NCBI RefSeq assembly: GCF_907164915.1
Contig: NC_061865.1
Location: 48,829,363-48,893,362 of the forward strand
Source: Impatiens glandulifera
Taxonomy: Eukaryota > Streptophyta > Magnoliopsida > Ericales > Balsaminaceae
Length of the DNA stretch: 64,000 nucleotides
Direction: 5' to 3'
Positions 36,640-46,960 of this stretch are shown piece by piece; the first letter of the stretch is position 1; every line of letters starts with the position of its first letter. The position numbers and the translations under genes are program-made. The notes under the pieces are model-generated. The model was not told where the DNA came from and ran no database searches. It saw only the letters and a list, made by a program, of their open reading frames with translations.

Positions 36640-38400
36640 GTTGTTTTAAATTAGTACGTGTTGAGACGTAATAAACTAATTGTTTTAAAGAGTCACCACT
36701 TTAGCTTAATTAATAAAGAAACTAAAGGAAAGAAAATCAAATATTTATTTTTAAGGATCCGGTGCTTGGTTACGCATTAGGAAAGGATGTACGACGATAT
36801 ATCATATGCGCTTGTCCTGATGGACAATCTCTATTCGAACATAATTGATCATTGTTTGTTTGAGATGATTTTTACACATGCGTTTTGAGTTCAGAACTCT
36901 TTTACTCTTGTGATTATCTTAACATGTGTCTAATCTAATGGGTTATCTCTATTCCCTTATTAGAGATGACTCTAAGTGTAAATTATGTTTAGACGAGATT
37001 GAGATAACAGAGCCACGAACGTGTCTAGATCATTAGAAGAACACAATTTTTAAGTGAAAAATCCACATGTTGTTTCCTTGGGATTCAGACCGTGGATCCT
37101 TGTAGAAAAGGAGTACACAAGTTTTGGAAAATTCGCATTGAAAATTTTGAGGTATTGGAGCCCTGTTTATGATACGACAAAAATCAGGTATTTTTATAAA
37201 AGTGTTTAAAAATTTCTGAATTTTTTTATGCATGTCAAGAATAATTTTAAGAGCACGCTGCACTCGAGTTTAGAATTTTTAGAGTTGTAAAACTCCATAT
37301 ATGACACTACAAAAAAAAAGTGTTTTTCCAAACGTGCTCAAAAATTCTGAAATTTTTTGTGAAAGTCAAAAATAATTTTGTAGACCTGTTCTAAATTATC
37401 ATAATTTTTGGACTTATGGAATTCGTTATATGAATTTTTCAAAGATAAGTTATTTTCCAAATAGGTCTTAAAAATTATAAGAAAATAATATTATTGTAGA
37501 AAATAATATTTGATCATCCTGCATATTTTTGAGTTTTTCTAAAATGATTTAAAAAGACCAAATAAGTCTTTTAAAAATTTGAAATTTGAACTTTAAGGCT
37601 AAAATTGAACCTTAATGAAATGTAGTGGCTGATTTGAATGTAAAAGAATAGTCCAGAGTTGAAATAATTTTTAATTATTTGAAATAATTCAAAATTTGAA
37701 GTTCATGATCAAAATTGGACATTGAAATAGTTTATAGGCCAATTTAGACGTAGGTAGAAAGTCTAGGGCTTTAATAATTATGAATTAATTAAATTAATAC
37801 GAATTATAATATTGAGGTGGATTTTAAATGTTCTGAAAGATGGAGGATCTAAACGTAAGTCGATTAAAAGTTTAGGGACCTGGAGAATCGATAAAATAGA
37901 AAAGAACGATTTGATTTTCATCGCCCTCAAAATCATCTCATCTTCGTCGCGATGGAGAAAGAAAAATAGAATTAAATATGTAACCCGCAAACACACATAA
38001 CCATTTAATCGAGCCATCTTATTGCCTCTAGACGCTAGGTTAGAAGAAAGGACATATAGACGTGCTTTGTTTCTATATTGGAAATGCATATCTGAAGAAC
38101 CATTTACATGCGGTTGGTCTTCGACTCAAGCTTGGATCGTTTACCTTCACAAGATTCTCTATTGCACAAAGCCTCATGATTTTGAGTTTGTTAGGTGAGC
38201 CAATTAACTACAACAACTTTCATGTTGTTGCACGTCCATGCATTTTTCGATGGAACGTCGTTAACCCTAAATTGGACATATTGTCTTAGGGACGACTTAA
38301 TATGGATTGTAGGTCGAATTCGTGAACACTGATTTCGTGTCTTTTGAAAAGACAACTCAAAGACATTAGATATAAATATCTATTTTTAACCTCTAACAAT
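36640..38400. mobile_element. Tat/Ogre-like LTR sequence, decayed
   Basis: AAAGAGTCACCACTTTAGC and, about 80 bases on, TGCTTGGTTACGCATTAGGAAAGGATG resemble the GAGTCGCCACC...GGTTACGCACGAGGAAGG layout seen in Tat/Ogre LTRs. Further on, 37120-37480 contains two tandem-like repeats of AATTTTTAGAGTT/ATTTTTGGACTT-GTAAAACTCCATATATGACAC. No primer site and no coding region are attached, so it is a partial or solo LTR. It ends upstream of the methyltransferase gene; the exact limit is not visible. Confidence 0.45.
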
Positions 38401-38559
38401 TTTTTAAAAAATAATTAAAAAAATGTTTGTAAAATAGACAACATTTAGATAAAATAAAATTATTTATTTATTTTTGGCTAGAAACAAACAAGGTCTAATA
38501 CTTATTGTAGAACCTCATCGTCGGTCTTCTGAGCGACGTCCGGCTGCCATTTCCAATCC

Positions 38560-38735
38560 TCCGTTCAACTCCAGTCATCCGTTCAACTCCAGTCATCCGT
38601 TCAACTCCACCGACCGGCTTCCATTTCCAGTCCTCCGTTCAACTCCACCGACCGGCTTCCATTTTCAGTCCTCCGTTCAACTCCACCGACCGGCTTCCAT
38701 TTTCAGTCCTCCGTTCAAGTCCGCCGACCTTCTCT
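38560..38735. repeat. Minisatellite in the 5' region of the methyltransferase gene
   Basis: Units of about 38-40 bases (CCGACCGGCTTCCATTTTCAGTCC followed by TCCGTTCAACTCCA) repeat three times. They are preceded by three shorter 18-base units (CCGTTCAACTCCAGTCAT). The array ends 20 bases before the ATG at 38755, so it probably lies in the 5' UTR or core promoter. Its pyrimidine-rich strand is the coding strand. Copy number may vary between individuals. Confidence 0.8.
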
Positions 38736-38754
38736 GTACTTGATTCTGTTGCAA

Positions 38755-40449
38755 ATGGCCACAAAAATAAGCATCAGCTTCAGAACCGCAAAATCAACTC
38801 TCTTTAACGCCGTTGTAAGTTCATCTTCCATCACTCTCTTTAGCCTAACCCATTATGCGTATTTCTAGAATAACACCTCGATGCTTCTTGGAGTTGAGTT
38901 ATAATTGCAACATTAATTGAGCTTTTTCTCGCTAGATAGATTATTATCTAATTAGGTACAATTTTCCATTTTGATTCTTTACGATTTTATTTGCTCACTA
39001 TCATCTTCCAGGATGATTTCTATTGGAGAAATTTCATCACTCAATCAAATGAACATCTGTTTTGAGAACATAAACAAAGTTTTAGTTTTTGTAACTGTTT
39101 AATAATCAAAACAAGACAAACCCTAGTTTCGATTGAAAGATGACAAACAAATGACCCAAAAGTTTCTGAATGGTAGCAACAATGTTCGTTCTTCTCTCAG
39201 GCATTCTTTAAGCTTTGGTCCCCATCAAGCAACGTTACCTTTCCACCACCAGCCACAATGATAACAAATGGACATCGATCTGTCTGCACCAAACAAATTC
39301 AACAAAGCCAAATCTCTGTTTCGAATCATTCTGCTGTTAATATCTCTGTGCCTGGCTTTCCTGTTGATTCCCCTCTCTCAGGTAAGTATTCTAAAGGCAT
39401 TTCTTTGTGAATTCAAAACATTGCTTTAAGTATTCTAAGGTGGGTTGGTTCAGGTCTGGAGGATGTGATGATAGATTATATCCTTGGGAAGACGAAGGCC
39501 ACTGAAGTTGCTCATTTGTAGGTACTCCATTTCCCTAATATCCTAGTCTGATGTTTCTATGAAGCTCGTCGATTATTGTCTGCAAACAACTAGTTTCAAT
39601 AATAAAGAAGAGACAAGGAAAACAGAAATATGTACTGAATTTCTCTAGCTTTGTAGAGCATGGAAGTATATTGTTCAGAAAGGGGATACAGTTGTTGATG
39701 CCACTTGTGGTAATGGACACGATACATTGGCATTGGTGAAGCTGGTAACTGCTGATAAGACTCAAAGAGGCCGTGTTTACTCGTTAGATGTTCAGAAATT
39801 TGCGTTGGAAAAGACTTTGGCCTTACTTGATGAATCACTCGACAAAGATGAGGTATCTATCTATCTATCTTTGACAGAGATGAAGTTGTGGGATCTAATC
39901 ATTTTAAGATATTCCTGATCAAATCTATTGAAAAATGATGCAGAAAGAAATTGTTAAGTTGGTTGAGACTTGTCACAGTAGGATGCATGAAGTTGTTCCA
40001 AAGGGAGAACCGGTCAGGTATGTAATTCCATTCAATAAACCAAAAGTTGGAACATTTTGTTAAGATTTGTTTATGTTATTATTAGGGTAGTTGCCTTCAA
40101 CTTAGGGTACCTTCCCGGGGGAGATAAAGCACTAATAACAGGTCCTAAGACGACCCTAATGGCTTTAGAGTCTGCAAAGGACTTGTTAACACACGGAGGT
40201 CTCATAAGCGTAGTTGGTTACGTGGGACATCCTGGTGGAAGGTAAAAGAAAATAAAGGTCTCATAATTGTTACTACAATTGGAAATATAGGTTATTAAAT
40301 TATTTCAGTAACTTGCATTTGGTAGGGAAGAGTTTGAGACAGTTCGAGAGTTTGGTTCTAGGTTACCTGTTGATGAATGGAGTTGCTGCGAGCTCCGAAT
40401 GTTAAACCGACCTCTGGCTCCTGTTCTTGTTTTTATGTTTAAAAAATAG
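38755..40449 (+). CDS. MnmM/YtqB-type (PF06962) SAM-dependent RNA methyltransferase, probably organellar
   Basis: Seven exons: 38755-38814, 39201-39381, 39454-39517, 39657-39852, 39944-40017, 40086-40241, 40326-40449. All introns are GT-AG. The joined frame is 284 residues. Residues 1-75 are rich in Ser/Thr and basic residues with few acids, typical of a plastid or mitochondrial transit peptide. The catalytic domain starts at about 80 ([18 protein letters not shown]). SAM-binding motif I is [12 protein letters not shown] (115-125); the family motif [11 protein letters not shown] is at 196-206; [13 protein letters not shown] and VGHPGGREEFE follow. Bacterial YtqB/MnmM methylates the wobble-uridine side chain of tRNA, so a role in organellar tRNA modification is inferred. 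No neighbour suggests a pathway. The exon-3 donor (CATTT/GTAGGT) was chosen because the alternatives give a stop or lose the frame. Confidence 0.88.
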
Positions 40450-40690
40450 ATCTAGCTAATCTATTGATTTTTCTATGGTTTACGCGTAGAAGTTGTTGGG
40501 GCCTATCATCGGGTGGTTAGTGTGTCCTTTTGTTCTAGTTATTTGTGAATTCAAAACCATTAGAAATACAATTCACATCTCGCTAGTTCATGTTGGTTAT
40601 TGTTATTGTGTAGACTCTATAGTTTTCTTTGAAATCTAAAGTTTTAGGTCATATTGAATACAAGAAAAAAGTGTATGTGTTTCAATTTGC

Positions 40691-40696
40691 AATAAA
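40691..40696 (+). terminator. Candidate polyadenylation signal of the methyltransferase gene
   Basis: AATAAA 242 bases after the stop codon, in A/T-rich DNA. Plant poly(A) signals are loose, so this is only a candidate. Confidence 0.35.
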
Positions 40697-40699
40697 ACT

Positions 40700-41291
40700 A
40701 CTAAGCCATTTATATTGAAATTGCACAATGTAAGCTTAAGTTTTATTTCATTTAAAATATATTTTTAGAACACTTTAAGTTAAAGTATAAATATATAAAT
40801 AAACTTAACACGTTCTAAGTATTTCTATTTATCCAATAATAAGTATAATTTTTTTAATTTATTTTTTCAAGAATTCAAATTATTTTATAATTTGTGATTG
40901 TGATATTTAGAGTATAAATTAGTGTATAATTCAAACCTCTAAAGAAATATATTTGATTATGTTAGCCCGTTTATATAAACTAGCGGGTAAAAACAAAAAC
41001 GAAATATTATTTATATTTAAATATTTTAAATAAAAATAATATTTGATTAATTCAATTCAAATTTAATATTTATTTATATTTGTAAATTTATTTAGTATAT
41101 AAAGTTTGAAAATTATTTAAAATTTATTTATTTATTTTTGTTTCTGTATTTTTAATTAATAATATTATATATATATATATTATATTAATATTTTTCTTTT
41201 TAAATTTTTCGTCATTTTTAAAATATTATTTCAAATATATAATGTTTTATATTGTTTTTATTATAATAACAAAAAAATCAATCTTTAAAAA

Positions 41292-41343
<52 letters not shown>

Positions 41344-41835
41344 AAATTTCTTTTCTAATTTATATATATTTTTTAAAATATATATAGAGAAATATTATAA
41401 ATTATAAATAATAAATATTTATTATATTTGATGGATTATATATATATATAATTAATAATTTTAATACTAAAAAATATATTATTAAAATATTTTGTACCAA
41501 TATATATTATCTAAATTATCTTTTAATGATACATTATTAACTCTAACTATTCTCAATTCCCGTCATACTTAAGCATTCGATTATACCTTTGGACTTTTGC
41601 TCACCCTATGTAAACCTTGAATCACCCCGTTGACGAATCATTAAATTTTTTCACCAATGTTTTATTTATTAAAGCCGACATTATCATCATTTGATTACAC
41701 TTTTCGGAATGAACATATGCTCTGAATCATCCTCCGTGGACGAACCCTTAAGTTTTCTCACTAATGTTTGTGTTACTCAAGTCGGCATTCTCGCTTTCGC
41801 TTCATCTACCAATGTTCGCGCACTCAAATATAATA
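40700..41835. other. AT-rich intergenic DNA with TA microsatellites; no gene seen
   Basis: (TA)n tracts at about 41166-41180 and 41299-41340. The stretch 41540-41830 has mixed composition (repeated TCACYAATGTTY motifs) but no frame. Nothing else recognised. Confidence 0.4.
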
Positions 41836-41839
41836 ATGT

Positions 41840-42330
41840 TAACACGTACTTTAACCGCTAGACCACTTATGATTGTTGAAATAATTTTATAATTTTGTGT
41901 ATAAGACACATTAAGTACATATTTTAAAATTATTGTAATTTTTTATTGTTGAATTTATTTTGTTTTTTTATGTTTTCCGTGTGCATCCCAACAATCCTAA
42001 CATTCGATACAAATAACATTTTTAATTTTATTTTTAACTGTTTCAAATTTATGAGTGAGTCAACCATGATTCAACCCAAGTTTCCAATTACTCTCAAGTA
42101 TATATATCCAAATTAATCATAACTCTCGACCTGGCAAATTCAAATTAAACATTATTATTATTATTATATATATATATTATATTATATTATATTATATTGT
42201 TACGAATGTCGCGTTCATCAAATTTTGTGTAGCATTTAAAATATAAAATCTTATTAGTTTAGTTGGTTAAAGAGTTGTACTTGTTTTTGTTAGGTTATAA
42301 GTCTGAAACATATATACATATAACATTTTT
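41840..42330. repeat. Fragment of the Helitron-associated repeat unit
   Basis: Contains, in the same order as the 13.3-kb and 57.8-kb arrays: ACCGCTAGACCACTTATGATTGTTGAAATAATTTTA; a diverged GAGTGAGTCAACC...TATCCAAATTAA...CTCTCGACC block; a (TA)n region; and a tRNA-like TTAGTTTAGTTGGTTAAAGAG...GGTTATAAGTCTGAAAC segment. More diverged than the other copies. Confidence 0.65.
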
Positions 42331-43297
42331 AATTTTAACGGGTCCTAAGAAGCTTTGGAGTTCGAGATACGTAAACGGAAAAATCCCAATTTTAAATCTC
42401 ATTATATATGTCAATCAAATTTTTCTCATAGGCGAAACTGAATTAAAAAAGAAGATATCAGACTTTATCCAAATTAACACGCAATCCTGAATACGCTATA
42501 AATAATCAAATACTATCATCATGTGTTTGAATAATGCAAAAAGTATTATATGCAAATAATAAGTGACACATTGAGAACTAAGATAGTCTAGTCCCACGCA
42601 TTCAATTACAAGTCACAATATCAGTTATAATTTTTTCAATCCACAAAAAGAGATCACTAACAACAACAAAATTTGGACAAACTTAAATCTGATGGGTCAC
42701 TAACACATTAGAAAATTTACCATAATTCCAAAATTAAAGATAATTAAAGAGCTTAGTAAAGACAATTCAAAAGAGAGGATTTAAACACATTAATATATAA
42801 GAAAAAATAAAAAAGCATTTTTATTAACATTTCTAGTATCTCATTAATTAAATAAGATCAAATTCAAGATGAAAATGAGTATTTAATTGTTCTCAAAAGA
42901 AACATTTAATTAAAAACCAAATGATACTAGAATTTCATAAACTACTTCCTTAATTATGAGATAATCAACTAAAGATAAAGTAAAAATACAACTATATTAC
43001 AAAAATATATCTCTTAAATCATAGTAATATACTATGTGAAATTATGATATCATCTTTTCTTTGTTTTCATTCCTCTTGAATATCAACCTTCATCTTTTCT
43101 AGTGGATTCTCAAAAACAAATAAATAAATTTATTAATGCTTAAAAGATTTTTTTTCTTCCCCTGATATTTGGCACATAGTTTTGAAACCCCTAGATTCAT
43201 TTAGCCCTTTCTCTAGAAAATGATTGTTATTGTCATCTTATAATTCAAGTGACACAACATAAACATATTATTAACCAAGTGTTGTGTTAATTGAATA
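42331..43297. other. Intergenic AT-rich DNA; no gene seen
   Basis: Mostly A/T-rich. No repeats with partners elsewhere were recognised and no plausible coding frame was found. Confidence 0.35.
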
Positions 43298-43336
43298 AAT
43301 GTGACAAGTGCTTGGATTCTTAGGTACACCTGGTAC

Positions 43337-43656
43337 GAGAAATTTGATGACGTGGCCTTATTAATAGCCTTAATTCCAAAAAAGGCCCGCGCCGGATAAT
43401 GTTTGCAAAATGGGCATTTTTATCCTGCGAAAAGTCTGTATTACCCCTCGCGCGTCTGTTTTACCGCTCAATTACGAGAAATGTCATTCACGCATTTTCA
43501 TCTAAAAAGCGTGAGTTGATTAACGCGTTTTAGATGAAAATGCGTGAATGATATATTTCTCGCATTTGGTATATTTCTCGCATTTGATATATTTCTCGCA
43601 TTTGATGTATTTCTCGCATTTGATGTATTTCTCGCATTTGGTATTTCTCACATTTG
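43337..43656 (+). repeat. Left terminal inverted repeat of the Pack-MULE
   Basis: Contains a hairpin (43494-43553; ATTCACGCATTTTCATCTAAAA and its inverse) and six tandem units of TATTTCTCGCATTTGRTG (43553-43656, ~18-base period). Confidence 0.85.
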
Positions 43657-43659
43657 GAG

Positions 43660-43739
43660 GTGAAATTAGAGATCTGAATCATCGAAGAAGACAAGTTCTT
43701 AGAAGTTACAGATTTGCTTTGGAGAGGGAGGAAGACAAG

Positions 43740-43775
<36 letters not shown>

Positions 43776-44810
43776 GATTTGTATTGGGTGTTGATTCTGT
43801 TTCTGATTTGCAGATGTTCTATCTGATTTCCATGTATTATTGTTTTTCATTCGATAAACCATCGATTCCTTCTCAATCATTTAATACTGGTCGACCCATT
43901 TGGGTTTCTGATCTTAAGGGTTGTTTAGAGCATTATCAAACGAGATCATTCTTAGCCAAGATGGCGCAGTTTCAAACTGTGGCTTTTGTTCCTGTCAAAT
44001 CGGGTGTAGTTGAATTGGGTTGTTCGATGAGATCATTTCCAGAAGATCAGAGTATCATTCAATTGGTTAGATTTCAATTCAAAGCTTATCACGCCGCACC
44101 GGGAAAAGCTTTGCCGAGGATATTCGGACAAGATTTAACCCTTGGGAAATCACTTCTTCCAACCACAATCAACTTTTCGCCTAAGGTAGAAGACGACTAA
44201 GGATGGCAATTTGAAACCGCCCCGCGAAAACCGAACTGAATTGCCCTGTTTGGGACGGTTTTTCCCCAAAACCGAACAAGGATGGGGCGGGGATGGTATT
44301 TGTGTCCCCCGCCCCGACCCGTCCCGATTTCACCCCGTTTCTGCCCCGAATACCATAAACATAATTAAATATATTAAATCACCAATATATTTATTTATTT
44401 ACTATATTTTATAAGAGTATTAAAATTATTTCTTTACAATAATATAAAATTTTAATATATTAATATATATTATATTAAAAAATTCGTTTATATAATTTTA
44501 TTGTATAATATTTATTTATTTATTTAAAATAAAAATTATTAACGGTACCCCGCGGGATTCCCCGAAACCAAAAAAAACTGAACGGGGCGGGGATGGTATT
44601 AAAAAAATCCCCGAAATTAAAACGGGGCGGGGATGGTAATTGCATTTCCCGCCCCGAACCGCCCCATTGCCATCCCTAAAGATGACTCTATTTTCTCGCC
44701 GGAGATCATTACCGGCGGAGTAGATCACGGGCAGAACGAGTTATCGTCGTCTTTACTAAATCCAGACGATAGGAAGCCAAGGAAAAGAGTAAGGAAACCT
44801 ACAAATGCGA
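43660..44810 (+). pseudogene. Captured N-terminal half of a JAM-type bHLH transcription factor
   Basis: Plus-strand coding remnants fill the whole interior. 43666-43735 reads HRRRQVLR in one frame. A (TAA)n expansion at 43740-43776 then shifts the frame. 43784-44197 gives SVSDLQMFYLISMYYCFSF, GRPIWVSDLKGCLEHYQTRS, FLAKMAQFQTVAFVPVKSGV and FGQDLTLG...INFSPKVEDD, the bHLH-MYC_N domain (JAZ-interacting region) of bHLH3/bHLH13/bHLH17-like (JAM/AIB) proteins. After the MITE, 44681-44800 continues in the same frame with DSIFSPE...RKPRKRVRKPTN, the basic linker just before the bHLH. The bHLH itself is absent: the terminal repeat starts there. In family members these regions regulate jasmonate/ABA responses; this copy lacks DNA-binding capacity and is interrupted. 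Confidence 0.82.
44198..44678. mobile_element. hAT-type MITE nested in the captured bHLH fragment
   Basis: 481 bp with ends TAAGGATGGCAAT and ATTGCCATCCCTA, and subterminal GGGGCGGGGATGG repeats around an A/T-rich core. It is flanked by AAGACGAC (44190-44197) and AAGATGAC (44679-44686), an 8-bp target duplication with one change. Ends and duplication length fit hAT. Element plus duplication is 489 bases, a multiple of three, so the frame before and after is the same, but the MITE supplies a stop (TAA at its first bases). Confidence 0.85.
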
Positions 44811-45103
44811 GAAATATACCAAATTCGAGAAATACATCAAATGCGAGAAATATATCAAATGCGAGAAATACCAAATGCGAGAAATATATCATTCATGCAT
44901 TTTCATCTAAAATGCGTTAATCAACTCATACTTTTTAGATGAAAATGCGTGAATGACATTTCTCGTAATTGAGCGGTAAAATCTGTGCGCGAGGGGTATT
45001 ACAAACTTTTTGCAGGGCAAAAAGGTCCATTTTACAAACATTATCAGGCGCGGGCCTTTTTTGGAATTAAGGCTATTAGTAGGGCCATTTCATCAAATTT
45101 CCC
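44802..45103 (-). repeat. Right terminal inverted repeat of the Pack-MULE
   Basis: Inverted match of the left repeat: CAAATGCGAGAAATA units, then the CATTTTCATCTAAAA hairpin (44890-44962), then the AATTGAGCGGTAAAA and GGCGCGGGCCTTTTTTGGAATTAAGG blocks, ending AAATTTCCC. Confidence 0.85.
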
Positions 45104-45318
45104 GACAATGTCACATTAAAAAAACAAAAAAGGAATTCACGTGATTTTTGTTGTCCACAAGTAAGGATCACCCCATGGCGTTTTATGTTTTTTTTTTAAT
45201 TTCAAATTTGTGACACTGAATTCTTAGCTAATTTGTATAACAGTTTCAAATTTATATTAGTCTAACATATAGAGAAACTGTTAATTTTTTTTATTGAAAA
45301 ACAAATATAATGTATTAT

Positions 45319-45753
45319 GAGGCTCGAAAAAGCACGACAAGCTATCGAGCAAGGTTTATATGAGCTCGAGTTCGACTCGAATAATAAACGAGTCGGCTCG
45401 AGCTCGACTCGAACTCGGTCAAAGTCAAACTCAAGTCAAGCTTTAACCGAGCAGCTTGTGAGCGACTCACGAGCGGCTTGATCATTTGCAACCCTAATGT
45501 GGATAAATAGATTTTTGGAGGCCTATAAGCAATAAGGGAACATGACCATAAATAGTATTATGGGCATGTTCAAATTTTGATTAAAAAGTAAATATAATAA
45601 AAAATAAATATATGATTATGCTCGAAAAAGTTGGAGGAGCCATCAAGTGAATCTTACCTAAGCTCGAATTCAACCGAATCTTAAACGAGTTGGCTCGACT
45701 CGAATTCAATTTTGATCGAACTCGAATCGAACTTTGACCAAGCGGCTCACGAG
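45319..45753. repeat. Two related CTCGA-rich repeat copies
   Basis: 45319-45497 and 45618-45753 share GCTCGAAAAAG, AAACGAGTYGGCTCGA, GACTCGAAYTC and GACTCACGAG/CGGCTCACGAG blocks. The first ends in TTTGCAACCCTAAT, which inverted reads TAGGGTTGCAAA, a common end of plant hAT-type MITEs. They are probably two tandem or nested copies of one such element. CTCGAG-based motifs make the block locally self-complementary. Confidence 0.5.
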
Positions 45754-45755
45754 AA

Positions 45756-46095
45756 ACCTTGGTTGGACCTCTCGGTCTTGACTCAATTTGTTCAGTCGGA
45801 CCTCTCGATCCTGACCGTGGATCTTTGGTAGGATCTCTCGATCTTGGTCAGACCCGTCGGTCCTCAAAACATCAAAATTACAGGTTTTGTAATTTGATGG
45901 AGGCTTGGATCATTTGATTCAAGGGTTTAGGTAGCTTCACAAAACTCCCAAGAACATTAAAATTATCATCCCAAGGTATCATTCGACCTAGGTGATGATC
46001 AATTTGTTCAAAACAATTTATGGCCAAAAATTGGATTTTTGGTTTTAAAGTTGTTTTGAAGTGTAAGGAGCTTGCCAATATGTTTATAACCATAG
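45756..46095 (-). mobile_element. Inverted fragment of the Tat/Ogre-type LTR
   Basis: Its reverse complement follows the order of 8290-8900: AAGGAGTCT/CTTACA...TTTTGGCCATAAA, GATGATGTTC, CAAGCCTCCATCAAA, TTGTAAAACCTATAATTTTGATGTT, then GACCGAG-type units (seen here as CCTCTCGGTC). This is a second, truncated copy of that LTR family in the opposite orientation. Confidence 0.65.
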
Positions 46096-46119
46096 AGTTT
46101 GTACATATATACTTTATAG

Positions 46120-46960
46120 AAATCTATCCACTTTGTATCATTTCTTTCATAAAATAAACTTGATGTCAAAATAACTTAATTTGATGCCTAGTAACATGTC
46201 ATAAATTTCGCTGCAATAGTGGATGACGCCATAAGTGTTTGTTTGACACTTCTTCAAGAAATGACAAAACCAACTAGCGAAAAATATAACCCGAAGTGGA
46301 TTTCATACTATTTTGGCATTCCGTAAAATCGAAGTCAAAATACTCAATAATCTCAAAATTTTCCGACTTTCTATATGTGAGCATTTAATTCTTAGTTCTT
46401 TTCAAATATCTCGTAAGTATTGGCTACTTAATGTCAAGCAAAATTTGTGACAAACAAAATGTCACCCATATATAAAACCATAAATAAACGTTTATTCCCA
46501 CTGAACTTGTGATACACAATAATCAATTAAATTCACATCAAAACCAAAAGAGAGAATTATTATTTTGTGAAATTTATGGTATTACTAACGAGACGCTTCT
46601 TTAAGTCTATAGATGAATTTATTTAATTTGCAAACCATATTAATTTAGTCTCTCGACACAAAGTTTTCTCCTTGCACCAAATTATTTTCAATGTCTCTAT
46701 TGAAAAACCCCTTAACATTTATTATAGTGAAGCTCCATATCAAAATATGCAACGAGTACCATAAATTGTCCTTAAAGAGTAATTCAATTAAATTGGATTG
46801 TCATAAAGACACTTGATTTTGAGGTTATTGAGTTTGTACTTAATTAATTTGATCAATATTGTCTTGTTACTCTTCATTTTTGAACATTATCATCAATATC
46901 AATAAAATCCTTATCAATGTCAAAAACACTTAAGATATAAATCAAATCTTCCACAATAGA
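46120..46960 (-). pseudogene. Decayed Copia reverse transcriptase / RNase H fragment
   Basis: Read on the minus strand through several frameshifts: MVQGENFVSRD then MVCKLNKFIYRLKEASR (near 46580-46700; compare KLNKSIYGLKQASRQW of Copia RT), MVLYMGDILFV (near 46470; a decayed LYVDDILL), RECQNSMKSTSGYIF-like wording (near 46310), and TLMASSTIAAKFM (near 46220; RNase H ASSTMEAEF). The order and motifs are those of the RT-RNase H region of Ty1/copia. Badly degraded, no ends visible. Confidence 0.6.

Larger units (their letters stand above)
43337..45103. mobile_element. Pack-MULE carrying a bHLH transcription-factor fragment
   Basis: Left terminal repeat 43337-43656 and right terminal repeat 44802-45103 are inverted copies of ~300 bp. 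The outer end is GRGAAATTTGATGA; they share CCTTAATTCCAAAAAAGGCCCGCGCC and TTACCGCTCAATTACGAGAAATG blocks, then an internal hairpin, then an array of TATTTCTCGCATTTGATG units. Long terminal repeats around a captured gene piece are the Pack-MULE structure. No transposase is present. A 9-bp target duplication was not found at these limits. A further inverted match, AATGTGACA at 43298-43306 and TGTCACATT at 45109-45117, suggests the true ends may lie slightly outside, with an extra ~25 bases in the left copy. Confidence 0.85.

Noticed and set aside
38474..38743. An 89-codon protein-coding gene upstream of the methyltransferase
   Set aside because: The frame is produced by the minisatellite in the leader (repeated FNS/PPF wording). 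It lacks an ATG in good context and a family match.
43553..43656. CRISPR-like look of regularly spaced short repeats
   Set aside because: Units are directly tandem with no unique spacers, lie in a plant MULE end, and have no cas genes nearby.
43298..45117. Calling AATGTGACA / TGTCACATT the definite ends of the Pack-MULE
   Set aside because: The inverted match is only nine bases, the left copy has ~25 extra bases before homology resumes, and no target duplication is seen at these limits; kept as a possibility only.
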